A stretch of 64,000 nt of DNA from Antedon mediterranea (Eukaryota; Echinodermata; Crinoidea; Comatulida; Antedonidae), in assembly GCF_964355755.1 (NCBI RefSeq), contig NC_092677.1, positions 21,734,101 through 21,798,100 of the forward strand, written 5' to 3'. Of the stretch, positions 1 to 15,000 are shown piece after piece; within the stretch, counting starts at the first letter, position 1; every line of letters begins with the position of its first letter. The notes beneath the pieces are model-generated. The model saw only the letters and a program-made list of their open reading frames with translations, had not been told where the DNA came from and searched no databases. The translations under genes were made by a program, and so were the position numbers.

Positions 1-3000
1 TAGTCTATTTATATGAAATTAATGATCAATCAATGAAAAATAATGCCATGCAACTTTGTTTCTGATTTTAAAAAAGGTCCACTTGTTTAGGCCTGACATT
101 TACAACCCTCAAAATATCTCACTTTCAAAAACCATATTTTTTTCAATAAAAAAAAAAAAAAAAAAAAAAAAATATTCGTAGAGGTTCGAACCCACTACTG
201 CGAGAACTCAAACCTGAGCATTACCCGTTACGCCTCAAACCAGTAGATGACTGAAGAGCTGATAATACTCTATTTATATGAAATTAATAATAAATCAATG
301 AAAAATAATGCCATGCAACTTTGTTTCTGATTTTAAAAAAGGTTCACTTGTTTAGGCCTGACATTTACAACCCTCAAAATATCTCACTTTCAAAAACAAT
401 ATTTATTTTAAATAAAAAAAAAAAAAAATATCCGTAGAGGTTCGAACCCACTAGTGAGAGCACTCAAACTTGAGCATTACCCGTTACGCCACAAACCAGT
501 AGATAACTGAAGAGCTGATAATAGTCTATTTATATGAAATGAATGATCAATCAATGAAAAATAATGCCATGCAACTTTGTTTCTGATTTTAAAAAAGGTC
601 CACTTGTTTAGGCCTGACATTTACAACCCTCAAAATATCTCACTTTCAAAAACAATATTTTTTTTCAATAAAAAAAAAAAAGAAAAAAAAAATTCGTAGA
701 GGTTCGAACCCACTACTGCGAGAACTCTAACCTGAGCATTACCCGTTACGCCTCAAACCAGTAGATGACTGAAGAGCTGATAATACTCTATTTATATGAA
801 ATTAATAATAAATCAATGAAAAATAATGCCATGCAACTTTGTTTCTGATTTTAAAAAAGGTTCACTTGTTTAGGCCTGACATTTACAACCCTCAAAATAT
901 CTCACTTTCAAAAACCATATTTATTTTCAATTTAAAAAAAAAGAAAAAAAATATCCCTTGAGGTTCGACCCACTACTCAGAGCACTCAAACCTGAGCATT
1001 ACCCGTTACGCCACAAACCAGTAGATGACTGAAGAGCTGATAATAGTCTATTTATATGAAATGAATGATCAATCAATGAAAAATAATGCCATGCAACTTT
1101 GTTTCTGATTTTAAAAAAGGTCCACTTGTTTCGGCCTGACATTTACAACCCTCAAAATATCTCACTTTCAAAAACAATATTTTTTTCAATAAAAAAAAAA
1201 AAGAAAACAAATATTCGTAGAGGTTCGAACCCACTACTGCGAGAACTCAAACCTGAGCATTACCCGTTACGCCTCAAAGCAGTAGATGACTGAAGAGCTG
1301 ATAATACTCTATTTATATGAAATTAATAACAAATCAATGAAAAATAATGCCATGCAACTTTGTTTCTGATTTTAAAAAAGGTTCACTTGTTTAGGCCTGA
1401 CATTTACAACCCTCAAAATATCTCACTTTAAAAAACAATATTTATTTTAAATAAGAAAAAAAAGAAACAAAATATCCGTAGAGGTTCGAACCCACTAGTG
1501 AGAGCACTCAAACTTGAGCATTACCCGTTACGCCACAAACCAGTAGATGACTGAAGAGCTGACAATACTCTATTTATATGAAATGAATGATCAATCAATG
1601 AAAAATAATGCCATGCAACTTTGTTTCTGATTTTAAAAAAGGTCCACTTGTTTAGGCCTGACATTTACAACCCTCAAAATATCTCACTTTCAAAAACAAT
1701 ATTTATTTTCAATAAAAAAAAAAAAAAAAAAAAAAATATTCGTAGAGGTTCGAACCCACTACTGCGAGAACTCAAACCTGAGCATTACCCGTTACGCCTC
1801 AAACCAGTAGATGACTGAAGAGCTGATAATACTCTATTTATATGAAATTAATAATAAATCAATGAAAAATAATGCAATGCAACTTTGTTTCTGATTTTAA
1901 AAAAGGTTCATTTGTTTAGGCCTGTCATTTACAACCCTCAAAATATCTCACCTTCAAAAAAAATATTTATTTTCAATAAAAAAAAAAAAGAAAAGAAATA
2001 TCCCTAGAGGTTCGAACCCACTAGTAAGAGCACTCAAACTTGAGCATTACCCGTTACGCCACAAACCAGTAGATGACTAGGCTGATAATACTCTATTTAT
2101 ATGAAATAAATAATAAATCAATGAAAAATAATGCCATGCAACTTTGTTTCTGATTTTAAAAAAGGTTTACTTGTTTTGGCCTGACATTTACAACCCTCAA
2201 AATATCTCACTTTCAAAAACAATATTTTTTCAATTAAAAAAAAAAAAGAAATAAAATATCAGTAGAGGTTTGAACCCACTAGTGAGAGCACTCAAACTTG
2301 AGCATTACCCGCTACGCCACAAACCAGTAGATGACTGAAGAGCTGATAACAGTCTATTTATATGAAATGAATGATCCATCAATGTAAAATGATGTTATGC
2401 AACTTTGTTTCTGATTTTAAAAAAAGGTCCACTTGGTTAGGCTTGCCATTTAAAACCCTCAAAATATCTCACTTTCAAAAACCATATTTATTTTCAATTT
2501 AAAAAAAAAGAAAAAAAATATCCCTTGAGGTTCGACCCACTACTCAGAGCACTCAAACCTGAGCATTACCCGTTACGCCACAAACCAGTAGATGACTGAA
2601 GAGCTGATAATAGTCTATTTATATGAAATAAATTATCAATCAATAAAAAATAATGCCATGCAACTTTGTTTCTGATTTTAAAAAAGATCCATTTGTTTAG
2701 GCCTGACATTTACAACCCTAAAAAATATCTCATTTTCAAAAAAAATATTTATTTTCAATAAGAAAAAAAAAAAGCAATATCCCTAGAGGTTGGTACCCGC
2801 TACTGAGAGCACTCAAACCTGGGTACTACCCGTTACGCCACAAACCAGTAGATAACTGAAGAGCTGATAATAGTCTATTTATATGAAATTAATGATCAAT
2901 CAATGAAAAATAATGCCATGCAACTTTGTTTCTGATTTTAAAAAAGGTCCACTTGTTTAGGCCTGACATTTACAACCCTCAAAATATCTCACTTTCAAAA

Positions 3001-6000
3001 ACCATATTTTTTTCAATAAAAAAAAAAAAAAAAAAAAAAAAATATTCGTAGAGGTTCGAACCCACTACTGCGAGAACTCAAACCTGAGCATTACCCGTTA
3101 CGCCTCAAACCAGTAGATGACTGAAGAGCTGATAATACTCTATTTATATGAAATTAATAATAAATCAATGAAAAATAATGCCATGCAACTTTGTTTCTGA
3201 TTTTAAAAAAGGTTCACTTGTTTAGGCCTGACATTTACAACCCTCAAAATATCTCACTTTCAAAAACAATATTTATTTTAAATAAAAAAAAAAAAAAATA
3301 TCCGTAGAGGTTCGAACCCACTAGTGAGAGCACTCAAACTTGAGCATTACCCGTTACGCCACAAACCAGTAGATAACTGAAGAGCTGATAATAGTCTATT
3401 TATATGAAATGAATGATCAATCAATGAAAAATAATGCCATGCAACTTTGTTTCTGATTTTAAAAAAGGTCCACTTGTTTAGGCCTGACATTTACAACCCT
3501 CAAAATATCTCACTTTCAAAAACAATATTTTTTTTCAATAAAAAAAAAAAAGAAAAAAAATATTCGTAGAGGTTCGAACCCACTACTGCGAGAACTCTAA
3601 CCTGAGCATTACCCGTTACGCCTCAAACCAGTAGATGACTGAAGAGCTGATAATACTCTATTTATATGAAATTAATAATAAATCAATGAAAAATAATGCC
3701 ATGCAACTTTGTTTCTGATTTTAAAAAAGGTTCACTTGTTTAGGCCTGACATTTACAACCCTCAAAATATCTCACTTTCAAAAACAATATTTATTTTCAA
3801 TAAAAAAAAAAAAAAAAAAAAAAATATTCGTAGAGGTTCGAACCCACTACTGCGAGAACTCAAACCTGAGCATTACCCGTTACGCCTCAAACCAGTAGAT
3901 GACTGAAGAGCTGATAATACTCTATTTATATGAAATTAATAATAAATCAATGAAAAATAATGCAATGCAACTTTGTTTCTGATTTTAAAAAAGGTTCATT
4001 TGTTTAGGCCTGTCATTTACAACCCTCAAAATATCTCACCTTCAAAAAAAATATTTATTTTCAATAAAAAAAAAAAAGAAAAGAAATATCCCTAGAGGTT
4101 CGAACCCACTAGTAAGAGCACTCAAACTTGAGCATTACCCGTTACGCCACAAACCAGTAGATGACTGAAGAGCTGATAATACTCTATTTATATGAAATAA
4201 ATAATAAATCAATGAAAAATAATGCCATGCAACTTTGTTTCTGATTTTAAAAAAGGTTTACTTGTTTTGGCCTGACATTTACAACCCTCAAAATATCTCA
4301 CTTTCAAAAACAATATTTTTTCAATTAAAAAAAAAAAAGAAATAAAATATCAGTAGAGGTTTGAACCCACTAGTGAGAGCACTCAAACTTGAGCATTACC
4401 CGCTACGCCACAAACCAGTAGATGACTGAAGAGCTGATAATACTCTATTTATATGAAATAAATAATAAATCAATGAAAAATAATGCCATGCAACTTTGTT
4501 TCTGATTTTAAAAAAGGTTCATTTGTTTAGGCCTGTCATTTACAACCCTCAAAATATCTCACCTTCAAAAAAAAATTTATTTTCAATAAAAAAAAAAAGA
4601 AAAGAAATATCCCTAGAGGTTCGAACCCACTACTGCGAGCACTCAAACTTGAGCATTACCCGTTACGCCTCAAACCAGTAGATGACTGAAGAGCTGATAA
4701 TACTCTATTTATATGAAATGAATAATAAATCAATGAAAAATAATGCCATGCAACTTTGTTTCTGATTTTAAAAAAGGTTCACTTGTTTAGGCCTGACATT
4801 TACAACCATCAAAATATCTCACCTTCAAAAACAATATTTATTTTCAAATAAAAAAAAAAGAAAAAAAATATCCCTAAAAGTTCGAACCTACTATTGAAAT
4901 CACTCAAACCTGAGCATTACCCGTTCGCCGCAAACCATTTTATGACTGAAGAGCTGATAATAGTCTATTTATATGAAATGGATGATCAATCAATGAAAAA
5001 TAATGCCATGCAACTTTGTTTCTGATTTAAAAAAAGATCCATTTGTTTAGGCCTGACATTTACAACCCTAAAAAATATCTCATTTTCAAAAAAAATATTT
5101 TTTTTCAATAAGAAAAAAAAAAGCAATATCCCTAGAGGTTGGAACCCGCTACTGAGAGCACTCAAACCTGGGTATTACCCGTTACGCCACAAACCAGTAG
5201 ATAACTGAAGAGCTGATAATAGTCTATTTATATGAAATTAATGATCAATCAATGAAAAATAATGCCATGCAACTTTGTTTCTGATTTTAAAAAAGGTCCA
5301 CTTGTTTAGGCCTGACATTTACAACCCTCAAAATATCTCACTTTCAAAAACAATATTTTTTTCAATAAAAAAAAAAAACAAAATATTCGTAGAGGTTCGA
5401 ACCCACTACTGCGAGAACTCAAACCTGAGCATTACCCGTTACGCCTCAAACCAGTAGATGACTGAAGAGCTGATAATACTCTATTTATATGAAATTAATA
5501 ATAAATCAATGAAAAATAATGCCATGCAACTTTGTTTCTGATTTTAAAAAAGGTTCACTTGTTTAGGCCTGACATTTACAACCCTCAAAATATCTTACTT
5601 TCAAAAACAATATTTATTTTAAATAAAAAAAAAAAAAAAGAATATCCGTAGAGGTTCGAACCCACTAGTGAGAGCACTCAAACTTGAGCATTACCCGTTA
5701 CGCCACAAACCAGTAGATAACTGAAGAGCTGATAATAGTCTATTTATATGAAATGAATGATCAATCAATGAAAAATAATGCCATGCAACTTTGTTTCTGA
5801 TTTTAAAAAAGGTCCACTTGTTTAGGCCTGACATTTACAACCCTCAAAATATCTCACTTTCAAAAACAATATTTTTTTCAATAAAAAAAAAAAAAGAAAA
5901 AAAATATTCGTAGAGGTTCGAACCCACTACTGCGAGAACTCAAACCTGAGCATTACCCGTTACGCCTCAAACCAGTAGATGACTGAAGAGCTGATAATAC

Positions 6001-9000
6001 TCTATTTATATGAAATTAATAATAAATAAATGAAAAATAATGCAATGCAACTTTGTTTCTGATTTTAAAAAAGGTTCACTTGTTTAGGCCTGACATTTAC
6101 AACCCTCAAAATATCTCACTTTCAAAAACAATATTTATTTTAAATAAAAAAAAGAAAGAAACAAAATACCCGTAGAGGTTCGAACCCACTAGTGAGAGCA
6201 CTCAAACTTGAGCATTACCCGTTACGCCACAAACCAGTAGATGACTGAAGAGCTGACAATACTCTATTTATATGAAATAAATAATAAATCAATGAAAAAT
6301 AATGCCATGCAACTTTGTTTCTGATTTTAAAAAAGGTCCACTTGTTTAGGCCTGACATTTACAACCCTCAAAATATCTCACTTTCAAAAACCATATTTAT
6401 TTTCAATTTAAAAAAAAAAGAAAAAAAATATCCCTAGAGGTTCGACCCACTACTCAGAGCACTCAAACCTGAGCATTACCCGTTACGCCACAAACCAGTA
6501 GATGACTGAAAAGCTGATAATAGTCTATTTATATGAAATGAATGAACAATCAATGAAAAATAATGCCATGCAACTTTGTTTCTGATTTTAAAAAATATCC
6601 ATTTGTTTAGGCCTGACATTCACAACCCTAAAAAATATCTCATTTTCAAAAAAAATATTTATTTTCAATAAGAAAAAAAAAAGCAATATCCCTAGAGGTT
6701 CGAACCCACTACTGCGAGAACTCAAACCTGAGCATTACCCTTTACGCCTCAAACCAGTAGATGACTGAAGAGCTGATAATACTCTATTTATATGAAATTA
6801 ATAATAAATCAATGAAAAATAATGCCATGCAACTTTGTTTCTGATTTTAAAAAAGGTCCACTTGTTTAGGCCTGACATTTACAACCATCAAAATATCTCC
6901 CTTTAAAAAACCATATTTATTTTCAATTTAAAAAAAAAGAAAAAAAATATCCCTAGAGGTTCGACCCACTACTCAGAGCACTCAAAACTGAGCATTACCC
7001 GTTACGCCACAAACCAGTAGATGACTGAAGAGCTGATAATAGTCTATTTATATGAAATGAATGATCAATCAATGAAAAATAATGCCATGCAACTTTGTTT
7101 CTGATTTAAAAAAAGGTTCACTTGTTTAGGCCTGACATTTACAACCCTAAAAATATCTCACTTTCAAAAACAATATTTATTTTCAATTTAAAAAAAAAAT
7201 CCCTAGAGGTTCGAACCCACTACTAAGAGAACTCAAACCTGAGCATTATCCGTTACGCCACCAACCAGTAGGTGACTGAGGAGCTGATAATAGTCTATTT
7301 ATATGAAATAAATGATCAATCAATGAAAAATAATGCCATGCAACTTTGTTTCTGATTTTAAAAAAGGTTCACTTGTTTTGGCCTGACATTTACAACCCTC
7401 AAAATATCTCACTTTCAAAAACAATATTTTTTCAATTAAAAAAAAAAAAGAAATAAAATATCAGTAGAGGTTTGAACCCACTAGTGAGAGCACTCAAACT
7501 TGAGCATTACCCGCTACGCCACAAGCCAGTAGATGACTGAAGAGCTGATAATACTCTATTTATATGAAATAAATAATAAATCAATGAAAAATAATTCCAT
7601 GCAACTTTGTTTCTGATTTTAAAAAAGGTTCATTTGTTTAGGCCTGTCATTTACAACCCTCAAAATATCTCACCTTCAAAAAAAATATTTATATTCAATA
7701 AAAAAAAAAAGAAAAGAAATATCCCTAGAGGTTCGAACCCACTACTGCGAGCACTCAAACTTGAGCATTACCCGTTACGCCTCAACCCAGTAGATGACTG
7801 AAGAGCTGATAATACTCTATTTATATGAAATGAATAATAAATCAATGAAAAATAATGCCATGCAACTTTGTTTCTGATTTTAAAAAAGGTTCACTTGTTT
7901 AGGCCTGACATTTACAACCCTCAAAATATCTCACCTTCAAAAACAATATTTATTTTCAAATAAAAAAAAAGAAAAAAAATATCCCTAGAAGTTCGAACCC
8001 ACTATTGAAATCACTCAAACCTGAGCATTACCCGTTCGCCGCAAACCATTTTATGACTGAAGAGCTGATAATAGTCTATTTATATGAAATGGATGATCAA
8101 TCAATGAAAAATAATGCCATGCAACTTTGTTTCTGATTTTAAAAAAGGTTCATTTGTTTAGGCCTGACAGTTGCAACCCTCAAAATATCTCACTTTCAAA
8201 AACAATATTTATTTTCAATTAAAAAAAAAAGAAAAAAAAATACCCGTATAGGTTCGAACCCACTACTGAGAGCACTCAAACCTGAGCATTACACGTTACG
8301 CCACAAACCAGTAGATGACTGAGGAGCTGATAATAGTTTATATATATGAAATGAATGATCAATCAATGAAAAATAATGCCATGCAACTTTGTTTCTGATT
8401 GAAAAAAAGGTCCACTTGTTTAGGCCTGACATTTACAACCCTCAAAATATCTCACTTTCAAAAACAATATTTTTTTCAATTAAAAAAAAAAAGAAATAAA
8501 ATATCAGTAGAGGTTCGAACCCACTAGTGAGAGCACTCAAACTTGAGCATTACCCGCTATGCCACAAACCAGTAGATGACTGAAGAGCTGATAATACTCT
8601 ATTTATATGAAATAAATAATAAATCAATGAAAAATAATGCCATGTAACTTTGTTTCTGATTTTAAAAAAGATCCATTTGTTTAGGCCTGACATTTACAAC
8701 CCTAAAAAATATCTCATTTTCAAAAAAAATATTTATTTTCAATAAGAAAAAAAAAAGCAATATCCCTAGAGGTTGGAACCCGCTACTGAGAGCACTCAAA
8801 CCTGGGTATTACCCGTTACGCCACAAACCAGTAGATGACTGAAGAGCTGATAATAGTCTATTTATATGAAATGAATGATCAATCAATGAAAAATAATGCC
8901 ATGCAACTTTGTTTCTGATTTTAAAAAAGGTCCACTTGTTTAGGCCTGACATTTACAACCCTCAAAATATCTCACTTTCAAAAACAATATTTATTTTCAA

Positions 9001-12000
9001 TTTAAAAAAAAAATCCCTAGAGGTTCGAACCCACTACTAAGAGAACTCAAACCTGAGCATTATCCGTTACGCCACCAACCAGTAGATGACTGAGGAGCTG
9101 ATAATAGTCTATTTATATGAAATGAATGATCAATCAATGAAAAATAATGCCATGCAACTTTGTTTCTGATTGAAAAAAATGTTCACTTGTTTTGGCCTGA
9201 CATTTACAACCCTCAAAATATCTCACTTTCAAAAACAATATTTTTTCAATTAAAAAAAAAAAGAAATAATATATCAGTAGAGGTTCGAACTCACTAGTGA
9301 GAGCACTCAAACTTGAGCATTACCCGTTACGCCACAAACCAGTAGATGACTCAAGAGCTGATAATACTCTATTTATATGAAATAAATAATAAATCAATGA
9401 AAAATAATACCAGGCAACTTTGTTTCTGATTTTAAAAAAGGTTCACTTGTTTAGGCCTGTCATTTACAACCCTCAAAATATCTCACCTTCAAAAAAAATA
9501 TTTATTTTCAATAAAAAAAAAAAAGAAAAGGAATATCCCTAGAGGTTCGAACCCACTACTGCGAGCACTCAAACTTGAGCATTACCCGTTACGCCTCAAA
9601 CCAGTAAATGACTGAAGAGCTGATAATACTCTATTTAAATGAAATGAATAATAAATCAATCAAAAATAATGCCATGCAACTTTGTTTCTGATTTTATAAA
9701 AGGTTCACTTGTTTAGGCCTGACATTTACAACCCTCAAAATATCTCACCTTCAAAAACAATATTTATTTTCAAATAAAAAAAAAAGAAAAAAAATATCCC
9801 TAGAAGTTCGAACCCACTATTGAAATCACTCAAACCTGAGCATTACCCGTTCGCCGCATACCATTTTATGACTGAAGAGCTGATAATAGTCTATTTATAT
9901 GAAATGGATGATCAATCAATGAAAAATAATGCCATGCAACTTTGTTTCTGATTTTAAAAAAGGTTCACTTGTTTAGGCCTGACAGTTGCAACCCTAAAAA
10001 TATCTCACTTTCAAAAACAATATTTATTTTCAATTAAAAAAAAAAGAAAAAAAAATACCCGTATAGGTTCGAACCCACTACTGAGAGCACTCAAACCTGA
10101 GCATTACACGTTACGCCACAAACCAGTAGATGACTGAGGAGCTGATAATAGTCTATATATATGAAATGAATGATCAATCAATGAAAAATAATGCCATGCA
10201 ATTTGTTTCTGATTGAAAAAAATGTTCACTTGTTTAGGCCTGACATTTACAACCCTCAAAATATCTCACTTTCAAAAACAATATTTATTTTCAAATAAAA
10301 AAAAAAAAAAAAAAATATCCCTAGAAGTTCGAACCCACTATTGAAATCACTCAAAACTGAGCATTACCCGTTACGCCGCAAACCAGTATATAACTGAAGA
10401 GCTGATAATAGTCTATTTATATGAAATGGATGATCAACCAATGAAAAATAATGCCATGCAACTTTGTTTCTGATTTTAAAAAAGGTCCACTTGTTTAGGC
10501 CTGACATTTACAACCCTCAAAATATCTCACTTTCAAAAACAATAATTTTTCAATTAAAAAAAAAAAAGAAATAAAATATCAGTAGAGGTTCGAACCCTCT
10601 AGTGAGAGCACTCAAACTTGAGCATTACCCGCTACGCCACAAACCAGTAGATGACTGAAGAGCTGATAATACTCTATTTATATGAAATAAATAATAAATC
10701 AATGAAAAATAATGCCATGCAACTTTGTTTCTGATTTTAAAAAAAGTTCATTTGTTTAGGCCTGTCATTTACAACCCTCAAAATATCTCACCTTCAAAAA
10801 AAATATTTATTTTCAATAAAAAAAAAGAAAGAAAAGGAATATCCCTAGAGGTTCGAACCCACTACTGCGAGCACTCAAACCTGAGCATTACCCGTTCGCC
10901 GCAAACCATTTTATGACTGAAGAGCTGATAATAGTCTATTTATATGAAATGAATAATAAATCAATCAAAAATAATGCCATGCAACTTTGTTTCTGATTTT
11001 AAAAAAGGTTCACTTGTTGAGGCCTGACATTTACAACCCTCAAAATATCTCACCTTCAAAAACAATATTTATTTTCAAATAAAAAAAAAAGATAAAAAAA
11101 TATCCCTAGAAGTTCGAACCCACTATTGAAATCACTCAAACCTGAGCATTACCCGTTCGCCGCAAACCATTTTATGACTAAAGAGCTGATAATAGTCTAT
11201 TTAGATGAAATGGATGATCAATCAATGAAAAATAATGCCATGAAACTTTGTTTCTGATTTTAAAAAAGGTTCACTTGTTTAGGCCTGACAGTTGCAACCC
11301 TAAAAATATCTCACTTTCAAAAACAATATTTATTTTCAAATAAAAAAAAAAAAAAAAAAAATATCCCTAGAAGTTCGAACCCACTATTGAAATCACTCAA
11401 AACTGAGCATTACCCGTTACGCCGCAAACCAGTACATAACTGAAGAGCTGATAATAGTCTATTTATATGAAATGGATGATCAACCAATGAAAAATAATGC
11501 CATGCAACTTTGTTTCTGATTGAAAAAAATGTTCACTTGTTTAGGCCTGACATTTACAACCCTCAAAATATCTCACTTTCAAAAACAATATTTATTTTCA
11601 AATAAAAAAAAAAAAAAAAAAAATATCCCTAGAAGTTCGAACCCACTATTGAAATCACTCAAAACTGAGCATTACCCGTTACGCCGCAAACCAGTATATA
11701 ACTGAAGAGCTGATAATAGTCTATTTATATGAAATGGATGATCAACCAATGAAAAATAATGCCATGCAACTTTGTTTCTGATTTTAAAAAAGGTCCACTT
11801 GTTTAGGCCTGACATTTACAACCCTCAAAATATCTCACTTTCAAAAACAATATTTTTTCAATTAAAAAAAAAAAAGAAATAAAATATCAGTAGAGGTTCG
11901 AACCCTCTAGTGAGAGCACTCAAACTTGAGCATTACCCGCTACGCCACAAACCAGTAGATGACTGAAGAGCTGATAATACTCTATTTATATGAAATAAAT

Positions 12001-15000
12001 AATAAATCAATGAAAAATAATGCCATGCAACTTTGTTTCTGATTTTAAAAAAGGTTCATTTGTTTAGGCCTGTCATTTACAACCCTCAAAATATCTCACC
12101 TTCAAAAAAAATATTTATTTTCAATAAAAAAAAAAAGAAAAGGAATATCCCTAGAGGTTCGAACCCACTACTGCGAGCACTCAAACCTGAGCATTACCCG
12201 TTACGCCTCAAACCAGTAGATGACTGAAGAGCTGATAATACTCTATTTATATGAAATTAATAATAAATCAATGAAAAATAATGCAATGCAACTTTGTTTC
12301 TGATTTTAAAAAAGGTTCACTTGTTTAGGCCTGACATTTACAACCCTCAAAATATCTCACTTTCAAAAACAATATTTATTTTAAATAAAAAAAAAAAGAA
12401 ACAAAATACCCGTAGAGGTTCGAACCCACTAGTGAGAGCACTCAAACTTGAGCATTACCCGTTACGCCACAAACCAGTAGATGACTGAAGAGCTGACAAT
12501 ACTCTATTTATATGAAATAAATAATAAATCAATGAAAAATAATGCCATGCAACTTTGTTTCTGATTTTAAAAAAGGTCCACTTGTTTAGGCCTGACATTT
12601 ACAACCCTCAAAATATCTCACTTTCAAAAACCATAATTATTTTCAATTTAAAAAAAAAAGAAAAAAAATATCCCTAGAGGTCCGACCCACTACTCAGAGC
12701 ACTCAAACCTGAGCATTACCCGTTACGCCACAAACCAGTAGATGACTGAAAAGCTGATAATAGTCTATTTATATGAAATGAATGATCAATCAATGAAAAA
12801 TAATGCCATGCAACTTTGTTTCTGATTTAAAAAAATATCCATTTGTTTAGGCCTGACATTCACAACCCTAAAAAATATCTCATTTTCAAAAAAAATATTT
12901 ATTTTCAATAAGAAAAAAAAAAGCAATATCCCTAGAGGTTCGAACCCACTACTGCGAGAACTCAAACCTGAGCATTACCCGTTACGCCTCAAACCAGTAG
13001 ATGACTGAAGAGCTGATAATACTCTATTTATATGAAATTAATAATAAATCAATGAAAAATAATGCCATGCAACTTTGTTTCTGATTTTAAAAAAGGTCCA
13101 CTTGTTTAGGCCTGACATTTACAACCCTCAAAATATCTCCCTTTAAAAAACCATATTTATTTTCAATTTAAAAAAAAAAGAAAAACAATATCCCTAGAGG
13201 TTCGACCCACTACTCAGAGCACTCAAAACTGAGCATTACCCGTTACGCCACAAACCAGTAGATGACTGAAGAGCTGATAATAGTCTATTTATATGAAATG
13301 AATGATCAATCAATGAAAAATAATGCCATGCAACTTTGTTTCTGATTTAAAAAAAGGTTCACTTGTTTAGGCCTGACATTTACAACCCTAAAAATATCTC
13401 ACTTTCAAAAACAATATTTATTTTCAATTTTAAAAAAAAAATCCCTAGAGGTTCGAACCCACTACTGAGAGAACTCAAACCTGAGCATTATCCGTTACGC
13501 CACCAACCAGTAGGTGACTGAGGAGCTGATAATAGTCTATTTATATGAGATAAATGATCAATCAATGAAAAATAATGCCATGCAACTTTGTTTCTGATTT
13601 TAAAAAAGGTTCACTTGTTTTGGCCTGACATTTACAACCCTCAAAATATCTCACTTTCAAAAACAATATTTTTTCAATTAAAAAAAAAAAAGAAATAAAA
13701 TATCAGTAGAGGTTTGAACCCACTAGTGAGAGCACTCAAACTTGAGCATTACCCGCTACGCCACAAACCAGTAGATGACTGAACAGCTGATAATACTCTA
13801 TTTATATGAAATAAATAATAAATCAATGAAAAATAATGCCATGCAACTTTGTTTCTGATTTTAAAAAAGGTTCATTTGTTTAGGCCTGTCATTTACAACC
13901 CTCAAAATATCTCACCTTAAAAAAAAAATTTATTTTCAATAAAAAAAAAAAGAAAAGAAATATCCCTAGAGGTTCGAACCCACTACTGCGAGCACTCAAA
14001 CTTGAGCATTACCCGTTCGCCGCAAACCATTTTATGACTGAAGAGCTGATAATAGTCTATTTATATGAAATGAATAATAAATCAATCAAAAATAATGCCA
14101 TGCAACTTTGTTTCTGATTTTAAAAAAGGTTCACTTGTTGAGGCCTGACATTTACAACCCTCAAAATATCTCACCTTCAAAAACAATATTTATTTTCAAA
14201 TAAAAAAAAAAGAAAAAAAAATATCCCTAGAAGTTCGAACCCACTATTGAAATCACTCAAACCTGAGCATTACCCGTTCGCCGCAAACCATTTTATGACT
14301 AAAGAGCTGATAATAGTCTATTTAGATGAAATGGATGATCAATCAATGAAAAATAATGCCATGAAATTTTGTTTCTGATTTTAAAAAAGGTTCACTTGTT
14401 TAGGCCTGACAGTTGCAACCCTAAAAATATCTCACTTTCAAAAACAATATTTATTTTCAATTTAAAAAAAAAGAAAAAAAAATACCCGTATAGGTTCGAA
14501 CCCACTACTGAGAGCACTCAAACCTGAGCATTACACGTTACGCCACAAACCAGTAGATGACTGAGGAGCTGATAATAGTCTATATATATGAAATGAATGA
14601 TCAATCAATGAAAAATAATGCCATGCAACTTTGTTTCTGATTGAAAAAAATGTTCACTTGTTTAGGCCTGACATTTACAACCCTCAAAATATCTCACTTT
14701 CAAAAACAATATTTATTTTCAAATAAAAAAAAAAAAAAAAAAAATATCCCTAGAAGTTCGAACCCACTATTGAAATCACTCAAAACTGAGCATTACCCGT
14801 TACGCCGCAAACCAGTATATAACTGAAGAGCTGATAATAGTCTATTTATATGAAATGGATGATCAACCAATGAAAAATAATGCCATGCAACTTTGTTTCT
14901 GATTTTGAAAAAGGTCCACTTGTTTAGGCCTGACATTTACAACCCTCAAAATATCTCACTTTCAAAAACAATATTTTTTCAATTAAAAAAAAAGAAAGAA

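Noticed and set aside
183-192. Functional host tRNA genes in the satellite
   Set aside because: A and B boxes are present but acceptor and anticodon stems do not form, so a mature tRNA is not credible.
1099-1293. Many 60-65 codon frames starting MFLILKKVHLF across the satellite
   Set aside because: They arise from the same monomer segment, end at variable points after the A-run, and change frame with A-run length. No codon-level conservation beyond the DNA repeat.
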